64,000 nucleotides of DNA, from assembly GCF_000956525.1 (NCBI RefSeq), contig NZ_JYIW01000024.1:124001-188000 (forward strand), read 5' to 3'. Origin of the DNA: Microbacterium oxydans. Its GTDB lineage: Bacteria > Actinomycetota > Actinomycetes > Actinomycetales > Microbacteriaceae. Of the stretch, positions 8,928 to 18,796 are shown in pieces. The position numbers and the translations under genes are program-made. Position 1 is the stretch's first letter, and each line of letters opens with the position of its first letter. The notes below the pieces were generated by a model, which saw only the letters and a list, made by a program, of their open reading frames with translations, was not told where the DNA came from and searched no databases.

Positions 8928-9911
8928 TCAGTGCGCCGCAGCGGCGAGCGCGGCGTGGCAGCGCGCGAGTCGAGCGGTCCACCACTCGCGTCGATCGTCG
9001 GACGCTGCGAGGCGCGTGAGCGCCGCGGCATCCGGTGTCACCCTGCCGACCGGGACCGCGCCGTCGACGGGCCGCAGGTCGGCGACGTCGTCGAGGAAGA
9101 GCGAGGCGGTGCCGAGTCCGCAGTCGAAGTCGAGCGTCGGCAGGGCCGCAGCGAGCGCCGCCCCCTGTGACAGGCCGATCGCGGTGTCGAGGGCACTCGA
9201 CACGATCGCGGGAAGGCCGGCCGCGGTGACGATCTGCAACGCATGAGTGACGCCGCCGAGCGGCTGCGCCTTGACCACCAGCAGGTCGGCTGCACCGGCT
9301 CGGGCGACCGCGAGGGGATCGGACGACTTCCGCACGCTCTCATCCGCTGCGACCGGGATGCCCATGTACTTCACTCGTCGGCGCAGGTCGGCGAGTTCCG
9401 GCACGGTCGCGCACGGCTGCTCGACGTACTCCAGGTCGTACTCGCCGAGTGCGTGCACGGCATGTTCGGCCTCGTCGACGTTCCAGAAGCCGTTCGCGTC
9501 GATGCGGATGCGCCCTTCCGGCCCCATGACATCGCGAACGGCGCGGACGCGGGCGATGTCGTCGGCAAGGGACTGCCCTGGCTCGGCGACCTTCACCTTC
9601 GCGGTGCGGCATCCGGGGAAGCGTGCGAGCACCTCGGCGACGCGCGCTGCCTCGACGGCCGGCACAGTGGCGTTGACGGCGATCCGGTCGCGCAGCGGCG
9701 CCGGTTGCTCGTGCCACGCGAAGTCGATCGCCGCTGCGAGCCAGGTCGCAGCCTCGGCATCCTCGTACTCGACGAACGGTGAGAACTCGGCCCACCCCTG
9801 CGGGCCCTCGAAGAGCAGCGCCTCACGCGTATCGACACCTCGGAAGCGGGTGTGCATGGGGAGCGCGACCACCCTGGCCGAGTCGAGCAGGTCTTCGAGC
9901 GAGGGGAGCAT
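8928..9911 (-). CDS. menC: o-Succinylbenzoate synthase
   Basis: A 327-residue enolase-superfamily enzyme that dehydrates SHCHC to o-succinylbenzoate in menaquinone synthesis. The catalytic Lys region is TAKVKVAEPG. Metal-binding acids lie in RIDANGFWNV, YVEQP and AADESV, and the second catalytic Lys in LLVVKAQPLGG. I start it at the ATG at 9911 (MLPSLEDLL); the frame stays open upstream only as antisense of menB. It runs opposite to menB and menE, so the men cluster is divergent here. Length matches the actinobacterial short form of MenC. Confidence 0.92.
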   Translation of the reverse strand: MLPSLEDLLDSARVVALPMHTRFRGVDTREALLFEGPQGWAEFSPFVEYEDAEAATWLAAAIDFAWHEQPAPLRDRIAVNATVPAVEAARVAEVLARFPGCRTAKVKVAEPGQSLADDIARVRAVRDVMGPEGRIRIDANGFWNVDEAEHAVHALGEYDLEYVEQPCATVPELADLRRRVKYMGIPVAADESVRKSSDPLAVARAGAADLLVVKAQPLGGVTHALQIVTAAGLPAIVSSALDTAIGLSQGAALAAALPTLDFDCGLGTASLFLDDVADLRPVDGAVPVGRVTPDAAALTRLAASDDRREWWTARLARCHAALAAAAH

Positions 9912-9941
9912 GGCCCCATTCTGCTCTCTGCGGCTCCGGTC

Positions 9942-10043
9942 GCGGCATCCGCCCTGCCGAGATCCGGCGTTCCGGTCGCAGTTCCTGCCGCGCGCCGCCA
10001 TCTCCGACGGCGCGAACTGCGACCGGAACCGGGCGGATGCCGC
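9942..10043. repeat. Large nested inverted repeat between menC and menB
   Basis: Three nested arm pairs fill most of the 165-bp gap: 9942-9954 with 10031-10043 (13 bp, exact), 9969-9984 with 10014-10029 (16 bp, exact), and gcgccg/cggcgc at 9992-9997 and 10008-10013. As RNA it would form a long branched hairpin. It lies between two divergent starts, so it is not a terminator of either gene. Its function is unknown; similar long repeats lie at 14951 and 42311. Confidence 0.75.
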
Positions 10044-10076
10044 ACGCGGAAGTGCGTCAGGAATAGGCTGGATGCC

Positions 10077-10988
<912 letters not shown>

Positions 10989-11006
10989 TCGGCTGAGGAC
11001 GCAGCC

Positions 11007-12164
11007 ATGGTCAGCCTGATCCCGACCGACGCGGAAGACCCGGCGGTCCTGCGGGATGCCCTGCGTCGTGCGCTCGACGGCGGGCCGGCGCTCGGCTTCG
11101 GGATGATCGGCGACACCCCTGAACACGTGTCGGACGGCACCGCGGCCGTGATCGCGACCTCGGGATCGAGCGGCATCCCGAAGCGCGTCGTGCTGAGTGC
11201 GGAGGCGCTGCGGGCGAGTGCAGAGGCCACGGCGGGTCGCATCGGCAGCGGCCGATGGCTGCTCGCGCTGCCTGCCGGCTACGTCGCCGGTCTCCAGGTC
11301 ATGGTGCGATCGCTGTTGGCCGGCACCGAGCCGGTCGCGTTGCCAGGACGCTTCTCGCCCCGGTCGTTCGCCGAGGCGACGCTGTCGATGCTGCGTCCTG
11401 CCCCCGGGTCGACGACGCTCCCTGAGCTGTTCACCTCGCTCGTGCCCGCGCAGATCTCGACGCTGCTGGATGCCGCCGACGACACCGCCGTGCTGGCAGC
11501 GTTGCGGGCGTACCGGGCGATCCTCGTGGGTGGTCAGGCGCTCCCGCAGCCGCTGCGTGACAGAGCAGCCGATCTCGGCGTCGGACTCGTCCGCACGTAC
11601 GGCTCCACCGAGACGAGCGGCGGCTGCGTCTACGACGGCGCGCCGCTTGAAACGGTCGGCGTGCGGGTCGTCGAGGGCGAGCTGCGCATCGCCGGCCCCA
11701 TGCTCGCCGACGGCTATCTCGACGCTGACGCGCTCACGGAGCGCACCTTCGTCCGGGACGAGCACGGCATCCGCTGGTATCGCACCGGCGATCTCGGCCT
11801 TGTCGAGGACGGCGTCGTCCGCGTGCACGGGCGAGCCGACAACGTCATCGTGTCCGGTGGCATCAACATCTCCCTCGACCGGGTCGAGCGGGTCGTCCGA
11901 CAGGTCCCCGGTCTGCATCAGGCGGTCGTCGTCGGCGTCGACGATGAGCGCTGGGGCGAAGCGTCCGTCATCGTGGCGCCCCGCGGCGAGGCCCTGCGGC
12001 GCACCGAGTCCGAGCAACTCACGCATGCACGCGACGCGGTCGAGGCCGAGCTCGGCAAGCCGGCGAGGCCGGCGCGGCTGATCCTCGTCGACGAGCTCTC
12101 GCAGCTGGCGTCCGGCAAACCGGACCGCGAGGCCATCCGCGCAGCCGTCGCCGACCTGCGCTGA
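11007..12164 (+). CDS. menE: o-Succinylbenzoate-CoA ligase (AMP-binding)
   Basis: A 385-residue ANL-superfamily adenylating enzyme. P-loop TSGSSGIPK at residues 51-59, the acceptor motif TYGSTETSGG, the hinge RTGDLG, and a C-terminal lid ending in the catalytic Lys motif LASGKPDRE. It makes o-succinylbenzoyl-CoA, the substrate of MenB just upstream. At 385 residues it is shorter than the E. coli enzyme, as is common in actinobacteria, where the N-terminal part is reduced. Context makes MenE the best of the AMP-ligase options. Confidence 0.88.
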   Translation: MVSLIPTDAEDPAVLRDALRRALDGGPALGFGMIGDTPEHVSDGTAAVIATSGSSGIPKRVVLSAEALRASAEATAGRIGSGRWLLALPAGYVAGLQVMVRSLLAGTEPVALPGRFSPRSFAEATLSMLRPAPGSTTLPELFTSLVPAQISTLLDAADDTAVLAALRAYRAILVGGQALPQPLRDRAADLGVGLVRTYGSTETSGGCVYDGAPLETVGVRVVEGELRIAGPMLADGYLDADALTERTFVRDEHGIRWYRTGDLGLVEDGVVRVHGRADNVIVSGGINISLDRVERVVRQVPGLHQAVVVGVDDERWGEASVIVAPRGEALRRTESEQLTHARDAVEAELGKPARPARLILVDELSQLASGKPDREAIRAAVADLR

Positions 12165-12183
12165 CCCCTGCCAGACTGATCGC

Positions 12184-12975
12184 GTGGCCACCTATACGCA
12201 CGGACACCACGAGTCCGTCCTCCGATCGCACACCAGCCGCGGCATCGCGAACTCCGCAGAGTACCTGCGCCCGCACCTGCAGGCGTCGACCCGGCTGCTC
12301 GACGTCGGGGCCGGTCCTGGGACGATCACGGCGGAGTTCGCCGGTGTCGTCGCGCACGTCACCGCGACCGAGATCAACGACGAGGCGATGTCGCTCTCGC
12401 GAGGGCTGGCTGCCGAGCGGGGCCTGACGAATCTCGATTTCTCGATCGAGGACGTGCACGCGCTCTCCTTCGCCGACGACACCTTCGATGTGGTGCACGC
12501 GCACCAGGTGCTGCAGCACGTCGAGGATCCGGTCCAGGCGCTGCGCGAGATGCGCAGGGTCACCGTTCCTGGAGGCATCGTGGCAGCGCGCGACGCGGAC
12601 TACGCCGGCTTCCACTGGTTCCCGCTGCTGCCCGAGCTCGATCGCTGGCTCGAGCTGTATCGTGCGGCTGCGCGGGCGAACGGGGGCGAGCCGGATGCCG
12701 GACGCCGCCTACTGTCGTGGGCGCGCGCGGCCGGCTTCGAGAACATCGCGGCGACCGCCTCGACCTGGTGCTACGCCACGCCCGAGCAGCGGGCGTGGTG
12801 GGGTGGCATGTGGGCCGACCGCATCCTCGAATCCGCGCTCGCCAGGCAGCTCGTCGACAGCGACATGGCGACGCGCGAGGAACTGCAGGGGATCAGTGCC
12901 GCCTGGACCCGATGGGCGGATGACGGCGACGGCTGGTATCTCGTGCCGCACGGCGAGATCCTCTGCCGGGTCTGA
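12184..12975 (+). CDS. Class I SAM-dependent methyltransferase
   Basis: A 263-residue Rossmann-fold methyltransferase. SAM motif I is LLDVGAGPGT (residues 38-47), motif II acid region ATEIND, and motif III/IV VVHAHQVLQHVEDP. It is UbiE-like in pattern but lacks clear MenG signatures, so I do not call it the demethylmenaquinone methyltransferase even though it follows menE. Start is GTG at 12184, 19 nt after the menE stop. The substrate is unknown. Confidence 0.8.
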   Translation: MATYTHGHHESVLRSHTSRGIANSAEYLRPHLQASTRLLDVGAGPGTITAEFAGVVAHVTATEINDEAMSLSRGLAAERGLTNLDFSIEDVHALSFADDTFDVVHAHQVLQHVEDPVQALREMRRVTVPGGIVAARDADYAGFHWFPLLPELDRWLELYRAAARANGGEPDAGRRLLSWARAAGFENIAATASTWCYATPEQRAWWGGMWADRILESALARQLVDSDMATREELQGISAAWTRWADDGDGWYLVPHGEILCRV

Positions 12976-13044
12976 ACCGCTCGACGGCTCGGGATACATC
13001 CGCAGGCGGACGACGTGCTCCCGCTGCTCGCGTAGCGTGAAGGG

Positions 13045-14244
13045 GTGATCCGCCCCGTCTCCCGTGCCTGGCTCGTCGTCGACATCATCGGCGCCGTGGT
13101 CGGGTTCGCCATCACCGCTCCGTTGACGTTCGTCATGGGCTCGTCGAGCCTGAGCGCGTGGATCACCGACCAGGGCGCCGTCTTCGTCGCCTACGCCGCC
13201 GTCGGTGTGATCCTGTGGGGTGCGGCTGCGATCGCACGACTCTCGCCGCCGCTCGCGCTCGGCGTCGCCTGGTTCGGTGCCGTGCTGCAGATGTCGTTGG
13301 GGCTCCCGCCGGCCGCCTTCGACCTCGGCATCCTCGTGGTGCTGTTCGCGACCGCCGCCTGGGGCACGCGCCGTCTGCTCTGGATCGGCGGAGTCTCCGC
13401 CCTCGTCGGCGGCCTGATCGGCGGCGGCTACTTCGGTATCGTCTGGTCGGGTGAGCTGCTGACGGACGCTGCGAGCGCCATGCGCGCCGCCGCGATCGCC
13501 GCGCTGCTGGCATCCGTCTTCGTGCTCACGATGGTGATGTCGTGGGGCGCCGGTTTCCTGTGGCGCGTGATCATCAGCGGCAGGGCGACGCAGGCCGCCC
13601 GGATGCAGGCGGAGCTGCGCGCCGCCGAGGAACAGGAGCGCGTGCGGATCGCACGCGACATGCACGACATCGTGGCGCATTCGCTCGCCGTGGTGATCGC
13701 CCAGGCCGATGGTGCGCGCTACGCCGCCGCGGCTGAGCCTGCGCTCGCCGCCGAGGCGCTCGGCACGATCTCGCAGACGGCGCGCGGCGCCCTCTCCGAT
13801 GTGCGGATGCTGCTCACCCAGCTGCGCCACCGGCAGGGTGACGGCCCGCAGCCGACGCTCGCCGACCTCGAGACGCTGTTCGCGCAGGTGCGTCATGCGG
13901 GCATCGAACCTCGCATCACGGTCGACCCGATGCCGCCGGGGGAGCCACCGGGAGCGATCCAGCTCGCTGTGTACCGCATCCTGCAGGAGGCGCTCACGAA
14001 TGCGATCAGACACGGAGACGGCGCCGTCGACGTGCACCTGGCGTGGCTGCCCGACCGCGTCGAGGTCCGGGTGAGCAACACAGTCGCGGCAGACAGCAGG
14101 CCCGGCCAGGGCGGACACGGGCTGATCGGTATGCGCGAGCGGGCGCAGTTGGTCGGCGGTACTCTGCAGACGGAGCGCCGCGGGGCGCAGTTCCTCGTCG
14201 AGGCGTCGCTTCCGATCGGGGCGAGCTCGGTGGCCGCACGATGA
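13045..14244 (+). CDS. Sensor histidine kinase (NarL-type, HisKA_3)
   Basis: A 399-residue membrane kinase. About five or six transmembrane helices fill the first 180 residues with no large sensor loop. A coiled stretch then leads to the dimerisation/phosphoacceptor segment ERVRIARDMHDIVAHSLAV, where the first His after DM is the phosphoacceptor. The HATPase domain shows the N-box LTNAIRHG and the G-box GGHGLIGMRERA. Start is GTG at 13045. The response regulator follows 28 nt downstream, and an ABC transporter comes after it, as in cell-envelope stress systems of the LiaS/DesK type. Confidence 0.9.
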   Translation: MIRPVSRAWLVVDIIGAVVGFAITAPLTFVMGSSSLSAWITDQGAVFVAYAAVGVILWGAAAIARLSPPLALGVAWFGAVLQMSLGLPPAAFDLGILVVLFATAAWGTRRLLWIGGVSALVGGLIGGGYFGIVWSGELLTDAASAMRAAAIAALLASVFVLTMVMSWGAGFLWRVIISGRATQAARMQAELRAAEEQERVRIARDMHDIVAHSLAVVIAQADGARYAAAAEPALAAEALGTISQTARGALSDVRMLLTQLRHRQGDGPQPTLADLETLFAQVRHAGIEPRITVDPMPPGEPPGAIQLAVYRILQEALTNAIRHGDGAVDVHLAWLPDRVEVRVSNTVAADSRPGQGGHGLIGMRERAQLVGGTLQTERRGAQFLVEASLPIGASSVAAR

Positions 14245-14272
14245 CCGTTTCACCAGCAGGAGGTTCCAGCGC

Positions 14273-14908
14273 ATGATCAGAGTCGTCCTCGTCGACGATC
14301 AGGCGCTGTTCCGCGCCGGCATCCGGATGCTCGTCGCATCGCAACCCGACCTCGAGGTCGTCGGGGAGGCCGGCGACGGTCGCGAGGCGCTGGAGGTCGT
14401 GCGCACGACGCGGCCGGACGTCGTGATGATGGACATCCGGATGCCGGTGATGGACGGCATCACGGCGACCGCCGAGATCCTGGCGCAGCCGGATCCGCCG
14501 CGCATCGTGATGCTGACGACGTTCGACCTCGATGAGGCCGCTGCGCGCGCGATCCGGCAGGGGGCGAGCGGTTTCCTGCTGAAGGATGCCGACCCTGAGT
14601 TCCTGCTCGCCGCGATCCGCACGGTGCACGCCGGGTCGAGCGTGATCGCGGCATCCGCCACACGTGAGCTCTTCGCGCAGTTCACGGATGCTCCGAAGCC
14701 GGCGCCGGCCGCCTACGGATCGCTGACCGACCGCGAGCGCGAGATCTTCGCGCTCGCCGCCCGCGGGCTGTCGAACGCCGAGATCGCCGGGCGCGAGTAC
14801 CTCAGCGAGGCGACGGTGAAGACGCACATCAGTCGTATCCTCGCGAAGCTGTCGCTGCGCGACCGGGTGCAGCTCGTGGTCTTCGCCTTCGAGCACGGCC
14901 TCACCTGA
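14273..14908 (+). CDS. LuxR/NarL family response regulator
   Basis: A 211-residue two-domain regulator. The receiver domain has the acidic pair VDDQ near the N-terminus, the phosphoacceptor Asp54 in VMMDIRMPVMDG, Thr in LTTFD and Lys in LLKDAD. The C-terminal LuxR helix-turn-helix runs LTDREREIFALAARGLSNAE and ATVKTHISRILAKL. A clear aggagg precedes the ATG. It is the partner of the kinase just upstream and probably controls the ABC transporter at 15166-17381. Confidence 0.92.
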   Translation: MIRVVLVDDQALFRAGIRMLVASQPDLEVVGEAGDGREALEVVRTTRPDVVMMDIRMPVMDGITATAEILAQPDPPRIVMLTTFDLDEAAARAIRQGASGFLLKDADPEFLLAAIRTVHAGSSVIAASATRELFAQFTDAPKPAPAAYGSLTDREREIFALAARGLSNAEIAGREYLSEATVKTHISRILAKLSLRDRVQLVVFAFEHGLT

Positions 14909-14950
14909 CCCCCCTCGCACTTTCTCCTCCCTCCCCTCCCCGCCTCGTCT

Positions 14951-15050
14951 GCCGACCATGCCCTTTTTGTGCGACCCGGCCCCTTTACCGACGCGCACAA
15001 CGGGCCGGTTCGGCGGAAAAGGGCATGGTCGGCACAGGGGCATGGTCGGC
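14951..15050. repeat. Inverted repeat plus extra direct copy, before the ABC transporter
   Basis: A 17-bp exact inverted repeat (14951-14967 with 15017-15033) is followed by a third partial copy of the right arm (gggcatggtcggc at 15038-15050). The interior holds shorter arms (ccggccc/gggccgg). The layout, a hairpin followed by a repeated arm, is the same as at 42311-42429. It may act as a terminator for the regulator gene, but no T run follows. Confidence 0.7.
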
Positions 15051-15165
15051 GAAGGGGCGGGGCGAACGGTGGCGCGGGGGGAACGCTGGAGATCATCCCT
15101 GCGATGTATCGGGATGCTCCGGTCGGGCGACGCGCGCAGGATCGGCGCTCCGTAGCGTCGATGAC

Positions 15166-15927
15166 ATGGAGATCACGACCACCGACCTGGGGCTCGCCGC
15201 CCGCGTCCAGCACCTGAAGAAGACCTACGGCACGGGCGAGGGGACCGTGCACGCGCTCGACGACGTCAGCGTCGGCATCCGCCGCGGACAGTTCACCGCG
15301 ATCATGGGGCCGTCCGGCTCCGGCAAGTCCACCCTCATGCACATCATGGCCGGTCTCGACAGCCCGACGGAGGGGCGTGCCTGGATCGGCGACACCGAGA
15401 TCACCGGGCTCGGCGACCTCGACCTCACGCTGCTGCGCCGGCGTCGCGTGGGGTTCGTGTTCCAGTCGTTCAACCTGGTGCCGACGCTCGATGCGCTCGG
15501 CAACATCCTGCTGCCGTTCGAGCTCGACGGTCGACGTCCGAGTGCGATCGAACGCGCGAGGATCGATGGCCTGGTCGAGACGCTCGGTCTGGCCGGCAGG
15601 CTGCACCACCGTCCGCACGAACTGTCCGGCGGGCAGCAGCAGCGTGTCGCGATCGCCCGGGCACTGGCGACCGGTCCGGACCTCGTCTTCGCAGACGAGC
15701 CGACCGGCAACCTCGACTCGAAGACCGGGCGCGAGGTGCTGCGTCTGCTGGCGACCGCGAGCCGCGAGCACGGCCAGTCGATCGCGATGGTCACGCACGA
15801 CGCGATCGCCGCCAGCCACGCAGACCGTGTGCTGTACCTCGGCGACGGTCGCATCGTCGCTGACCACCCTCGCCAGACCGCCGAGCAGATCTCGGCCTAC
15901 ATGCTCGCAGCCGAGGTGGCGGCATGA
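15166..15927 (+). CDS. ABC transporter ATP-binding protein (MacB/LolD-like)
   Basis: A 253-residue ATPase with Walker A GPSGSGKST, Q-loop VFQSFNLVPT, signature LSGGQQQRVAIARAL, Walker B LVFADEPTGNLDS and H-loop VTHD. It belongs to the group that energises FtsX/MacB-type permeases. I start it at the ATG at 15166 (MEITTTDL); the frame is open upstream through the inverted repeat, which is not coding. It overlaps the permease gene by 4 nt (ATGA). Confidence 0.93.
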   Translation: MEITTTDLGLAARVQHLKKTYGTGEGTVHALDDVSVGIRRGQFTAIMGPSGSGKSTLMHIMAGLDSPTEGRAWIGDTEITGLGDLDLTLLRRRRVGFVFQSFNLVPTLDALGNILLPFELDGRRPSAIERARIDGLVETLGLAGRLHHRPHELSGGQQQRVAIARALATGPDLVFADEPTGNLDSKTGREVLRLLATASREHGQSIAMVTHDAIAASHADRVLYLGDGRIVADHPRQTAEQISAYMLAAEVAA

Positions 15928-17381
15928 CCGCGGTCGCGACGGTCGTCCAGCAGACCGCGGCGACCGGGCCCCGCTGGCGGTGGCTCCGCGACCGCGGCAT
16001 GGGTGCCAGCATCCTGGTCGCTGCACTGTCGGCCGCGTTCGGCGTCTTCCTGGTCGAGATCACCGCCTACATCGGCGTCGTGCTGCAGGCCGACCCGTTC
16101 ATCGGCGACAGCGAGACCCTCGCGATCGTCGTCGGCATGCTGTCGGTGCTGCTGACGGCCGTCGCGATGTACGTCGCGGCGATCGTCACCGCGAACACCT
16201 TCTCGACGATCATCGCCGGCCGCACACGTCAGATCGCACTGCTCCGGCTGATCGGAGCGACCGCGCGCTCGCAGCGGGCGGAAGTCGGCAGGCAGGGACT
16301 CGTCGTCGGCGTGATCGGAGCGGTGCTCGGGCTGCTCGCCGGACTCCTGCTCTCGGCAGCGGGGGTGCAGCTCGGCACGCAGGTGCTCGGGAACGATGCC
16401 GCCGACTTCACGCTGGCCCAGCCGGCCCTCGCCCTCCCGGCATTCGGCGTCGCACTGACCACCTGGGCTGCGGCCTGGATCGGATCCCGCCGTGTGCTCT
16501 CGGTCACGCCGCTGCAGGCGATCGGCGGCGCGGTCGAGCGGACGCACGATGATCTGTCCGGTCGCCCCGGCCGCCACGTGGGCACCTGGGTGCTGCTGGT
16601 CACGGGCGCCGCGTTGCTCGTCGGGGGTGTGCTCGTCGGTTTGATCACCCCGCTCGGCGTGGTCGTCGCCTTCCTCGGCGGCGTGCTCTCGTTCACGGGC
16701 CTCGCCCTCGGATCGGTGCTGTTCATGCCGCCCATCCTGCGTCTGGTCGGCCGCCTGTTCGGGTCGAGCGCCACAGCGCGCCTCGCCGCCGAGAACGCGC
16801 TGCGGTACCCGGAGCGCTCCTCGCGGATGGCGATCGGCGTGGTCATGGGCGTCACCCTGGTCACGATGTTCGCGGTCGCCCTCGAATCGGCCAAGCGGCT
16901 GATGATGAACCAGCAGGGCGACGTGCCCGACGAATTCTTCGCGCCGTTCGACGCCTTCGCCTCGATCATGATGGTGCTCGTCGCGGTATCGGCGGTGATC
17001 GCGGCGGTCGGGCTCGTGAACCTGCTGACGATCGGCGTCGTGCAGCGCCGCCGCGAACTCGGACTGCTGCGCTCGATCGGACTGTCGAACCGGCAGGTGC
17101 GTCGAATGGTGCTGCTCGAGGCCACGCACATCACGGTCGCCGCGACCCTGACCGGACTCGTGCTCGGCGTCGTCTACGGGTGGATCGCCGCGCAGTCGGT
17201 GCTCGGCTCGGTGCCGACGCTTCCCGACTTCACGCCGGCCGGACTCGTCGCCCCGCAGATCCCGTGGATCCCGGTCGCGATCATCGTCGTCGCCACCGCG
17301 GTGCTCACGCTCGTCGCAGCCGCGACCCCGGTTCGCCTCGCAACGCGGGTCGCCCCGGTCGAGGCACTGGCGGCCGACTGA
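15924..17381 (+). CDS. FtsX-like ABC transporter permease
   Basis: A 485-residue permease with about eight helices arranged as two FtsX-like modules. The second module shows RRRELGLLRSIGLSNRQVRR between helices, the coupling segment typical of FtsX permeases; the first has RTRQIALLRLIGATARSQR at the same place. No large external domain is present, unlike MacB. Translationally coupled to its ATPase. With the upstream two-component pair it probably forms an envelope-stress or antimicrobial-peptide response exporter. Confidence 0.9.
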   Translation: MTAVATVVQQTAATGPRWRWLRDRGMGASILVAALSAAFGVFLVEITAYIGVVLQADPFIGDSETLAIVVGMLSVLLTAVAMYVAAIVTANTFSTIIAGRTRQIALLRLIGATARSQRAEVGRQGLVVGVIGAVLGLLAGLLLSAAGVQLGTQVLGNDAADFTLAQPALALPAFGVALTTWAAAWIGSRRVLSVTPLQAIGGAVERTHDDLSGRPGRHVGTWVLLVTGAALLVGGVLVGLITPLGVVVAFLGGVLSFTGLALGSVLFMPPILRLVGRLFGSSATARLAAENALRYPERSSRMAIGVVMGVTLVTMFAVALESAKRLMMNQQGDVPDEFFAPFDAFASIMMVLVAVSAVIAAVGLVNLLTIGVVQRRRELGLLRSIGLSNRQVRRMVLLEATHITVAATLTGLVLGVVYGWIAAQSVLGSVPTLPDFTPAGLVAPQIPWIPVAIIVVATAVLTLVAAATPVRLATRVAPVEALAAD

Positions 17382-17387
17382 CACTCG

Positions 17388-17447
17388 CTGAGGGGTCGAC
17401 ACGCGCCGCGCGCGCGTGGCTGCGGCGGGCGTGTCTTGACCCCTCAG
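17388..17447. terminator. Inverted repeat after the FtsX permease
   Basis: Arms ctgaggggtc (17388-17397) and gacccctcag (17438-17447) pair exactly, with further partial pairing inside. It follows the permease stop by a few bases and precedes the next gene by about 20 nt. It may terminate the ABC operon, but there is no U tract. Confidence 0.5.
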
Positions 17448-17468
17448 GTGCGCGCCTAGGCTGGATGG

Positions 17469-18095
17469 ATGCCGTCGCCCTTCGATCAGTCCACGTACCA
17501 GGTCCGCCTCGACTGGGGCCTCGCCGGCCTCGAGCGGCTCGCTGATTCGGATGTCGTCGTGATCGTCGACGTGCTGCACTTCTCGTCGCGTGTCGCGGAT
17601 GCCGTCGCCGAGGGTACAGCTGTCGACCTCGCCGAAGCCGGAGCCTGGTCAGCTGACTCCGTGGCCCCCGCGATCGCCGTCACGGCATCCGCCGGCGGCG
17701 CGACGGTGCTCGTCGGCGGCATCCGTAACGCGAGCGCGGTCGCTCGTGCGATCCAGGCCATCCAGGAGCAGCGGCAGGCGCGCACCTCGGTCGCGCTGAT
17801 CGCCACGGGCGAGCGCGACGCCTCGAACGACGTGCGCTTCGCGGTCGAGGATCAGCTCGGTGCCGGTGCGATCATCGCAGCACTGACCGACCTCGGCATC
17901 GATCACACCGCACCGGACGCGGCGGTCGCGGCCGAGGGGTTCCGGGCCCTGCGCCGGGCGCTGGGGCACCTGCTCTCCGCGAGCGGTTCCGGTCAGGAAG
18001 CGACGGATGCCGATGCTGTCGCCGCAGCCGCGAGGCTCGACGCGATCACGGCCGTGCCGGTCTTCCGCGAGCGCGGGTTCACCGCCTTCGTCTGA
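17469..18095 (+). CDS. ComB-like (2-phosphosulfolactate phosphatase family) protein
   Basis: A 208-residue protein with the ComB-family N-terminal pattern: DVVVIVDVLHFSSRVADAVA corresponds to the VVVIDVLRASTT region of 2-phosphosulfolactate phosphatases. Further matches are GIRNASAVARAI and AIIAALTDLG. In methanogens ComB serves coenzyme M synthesis. Actinobacteria do not make coenzyme M, so the substrate here is probably a different phosphoester. The gene is monocistronic to the eye. Confidence 0.7.
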   Translation: MPSPFDQSTYQVRLDWGLAGLERLADSDVVVIVDVLHFSSRVADAVAEGTAVDLAEAGAWSADSVAPAIAVTASAGGATVLVGGIRNASAVARAIQAIQEQRQARTSVALIATGERDASNDVRFAVEDQLGAGAIIAALTDLGIDHTAPDAAVAAEGFRALRRALGHLLSASGSGQEATDADAVAAAARLDAITAVPVFRERGFTAFV

Positions 18096-18255
18096 TCCAC
18101 GCACGACCCACCGTTCTGGCCTCGGAGTTCTGCCGGATCTCGGAGCCGCGCGGCCGATCTCATCCGAGCTGCTGCAGATCTCCGAGATGCGGTTGCTCCG
18201 GCGGCACGCGCGCCGGCATCCTCATCTGCGTGGGATCCGCGCGTAGGGTCGTGGC

Positions 18256-18765
18256 ATGAGGTACCTCCCCGCAGTGATCGTCGATGTCGTGCTGGTGCTC
18301 GTGTTCTCGGTGATCGGTCGGGCGTCGCATGATGAGAATCCGGCCGGGTTCCTGCTCACCGCGTGGCCGTTCCTGGTCGCGCTGCTGATCGGTCACGCGA
18401 TCGCTGCGCTGCTGCCTGGGCGGCCGCGCCGCCCCTGGTCGGTGCTCTGGGGTGTCGTGGTGTGGGTCTTCACGGTGATCGGCGGGATGCTGCTGCGCAT
18501 CGCGAGCGGCGATACCGCCCAGGTCGCGTTCATCATCGTCGCGACGCTGACTCTCGGTGTGTTCCTCGTCGGTTGGCGCTCGGCCACGGCGTTGCTGCGA
18601 CGGCGACGCGCGGGTGCGGTCGCGCACGAGCAGGAGTACGAGCACGAAGGCCGGCGGGATCACCCGGAGTCAGCGCAGTCCACGGATGCCGAAACGCCTG
18701 CCATGCCGATGCCGGATGCCGCTGCCGACGAGCAGCCATCGGGCCCCGACCGCCCGGCATCCTGA
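18256..18765 (+). CDS. DUF3054 domain membrane protein
   Basis: A 169-residue protein with four predicted helices in the first 120 residues. It carries the DUF3054 pattern: VFSVIGRASHDE after the first helix, then TAWPFLVALLIGHAI. The last 50 residues are charged and Pro/Asp-rich, probably cytoplasmic. The function of the family is unknown. The 160-bp gap before it contains scattered gatctc/cggag repeats but no clear gene. Confidence 0.8.
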   Translation: MRYLPAVIVDVVLVLVFSVIGRASHDENPAGFLLTAWPFLVALLIGHAIAALLPGRPRRPWSVLWGVVVWVFTVIGGMLLRIASGDTAQVAFIIVATLTLGVFLVGWRSATALLRRRRAGAVAHEQEYEHEGRRDHPESAQSTDAETPAMPMPDAAADEQPSGPDRPAS

Positions 18766-18796
18766 TCCCGACGCACTGTCGGAACCGCAGTCGCGT

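Noticed and set aside
12184..12975. menG (demethylmenaquinone methyltransferase)
   Set aside because: It follows menE but lacks MenG/UbiE signature segments; called only as a SAM methyltransferase.
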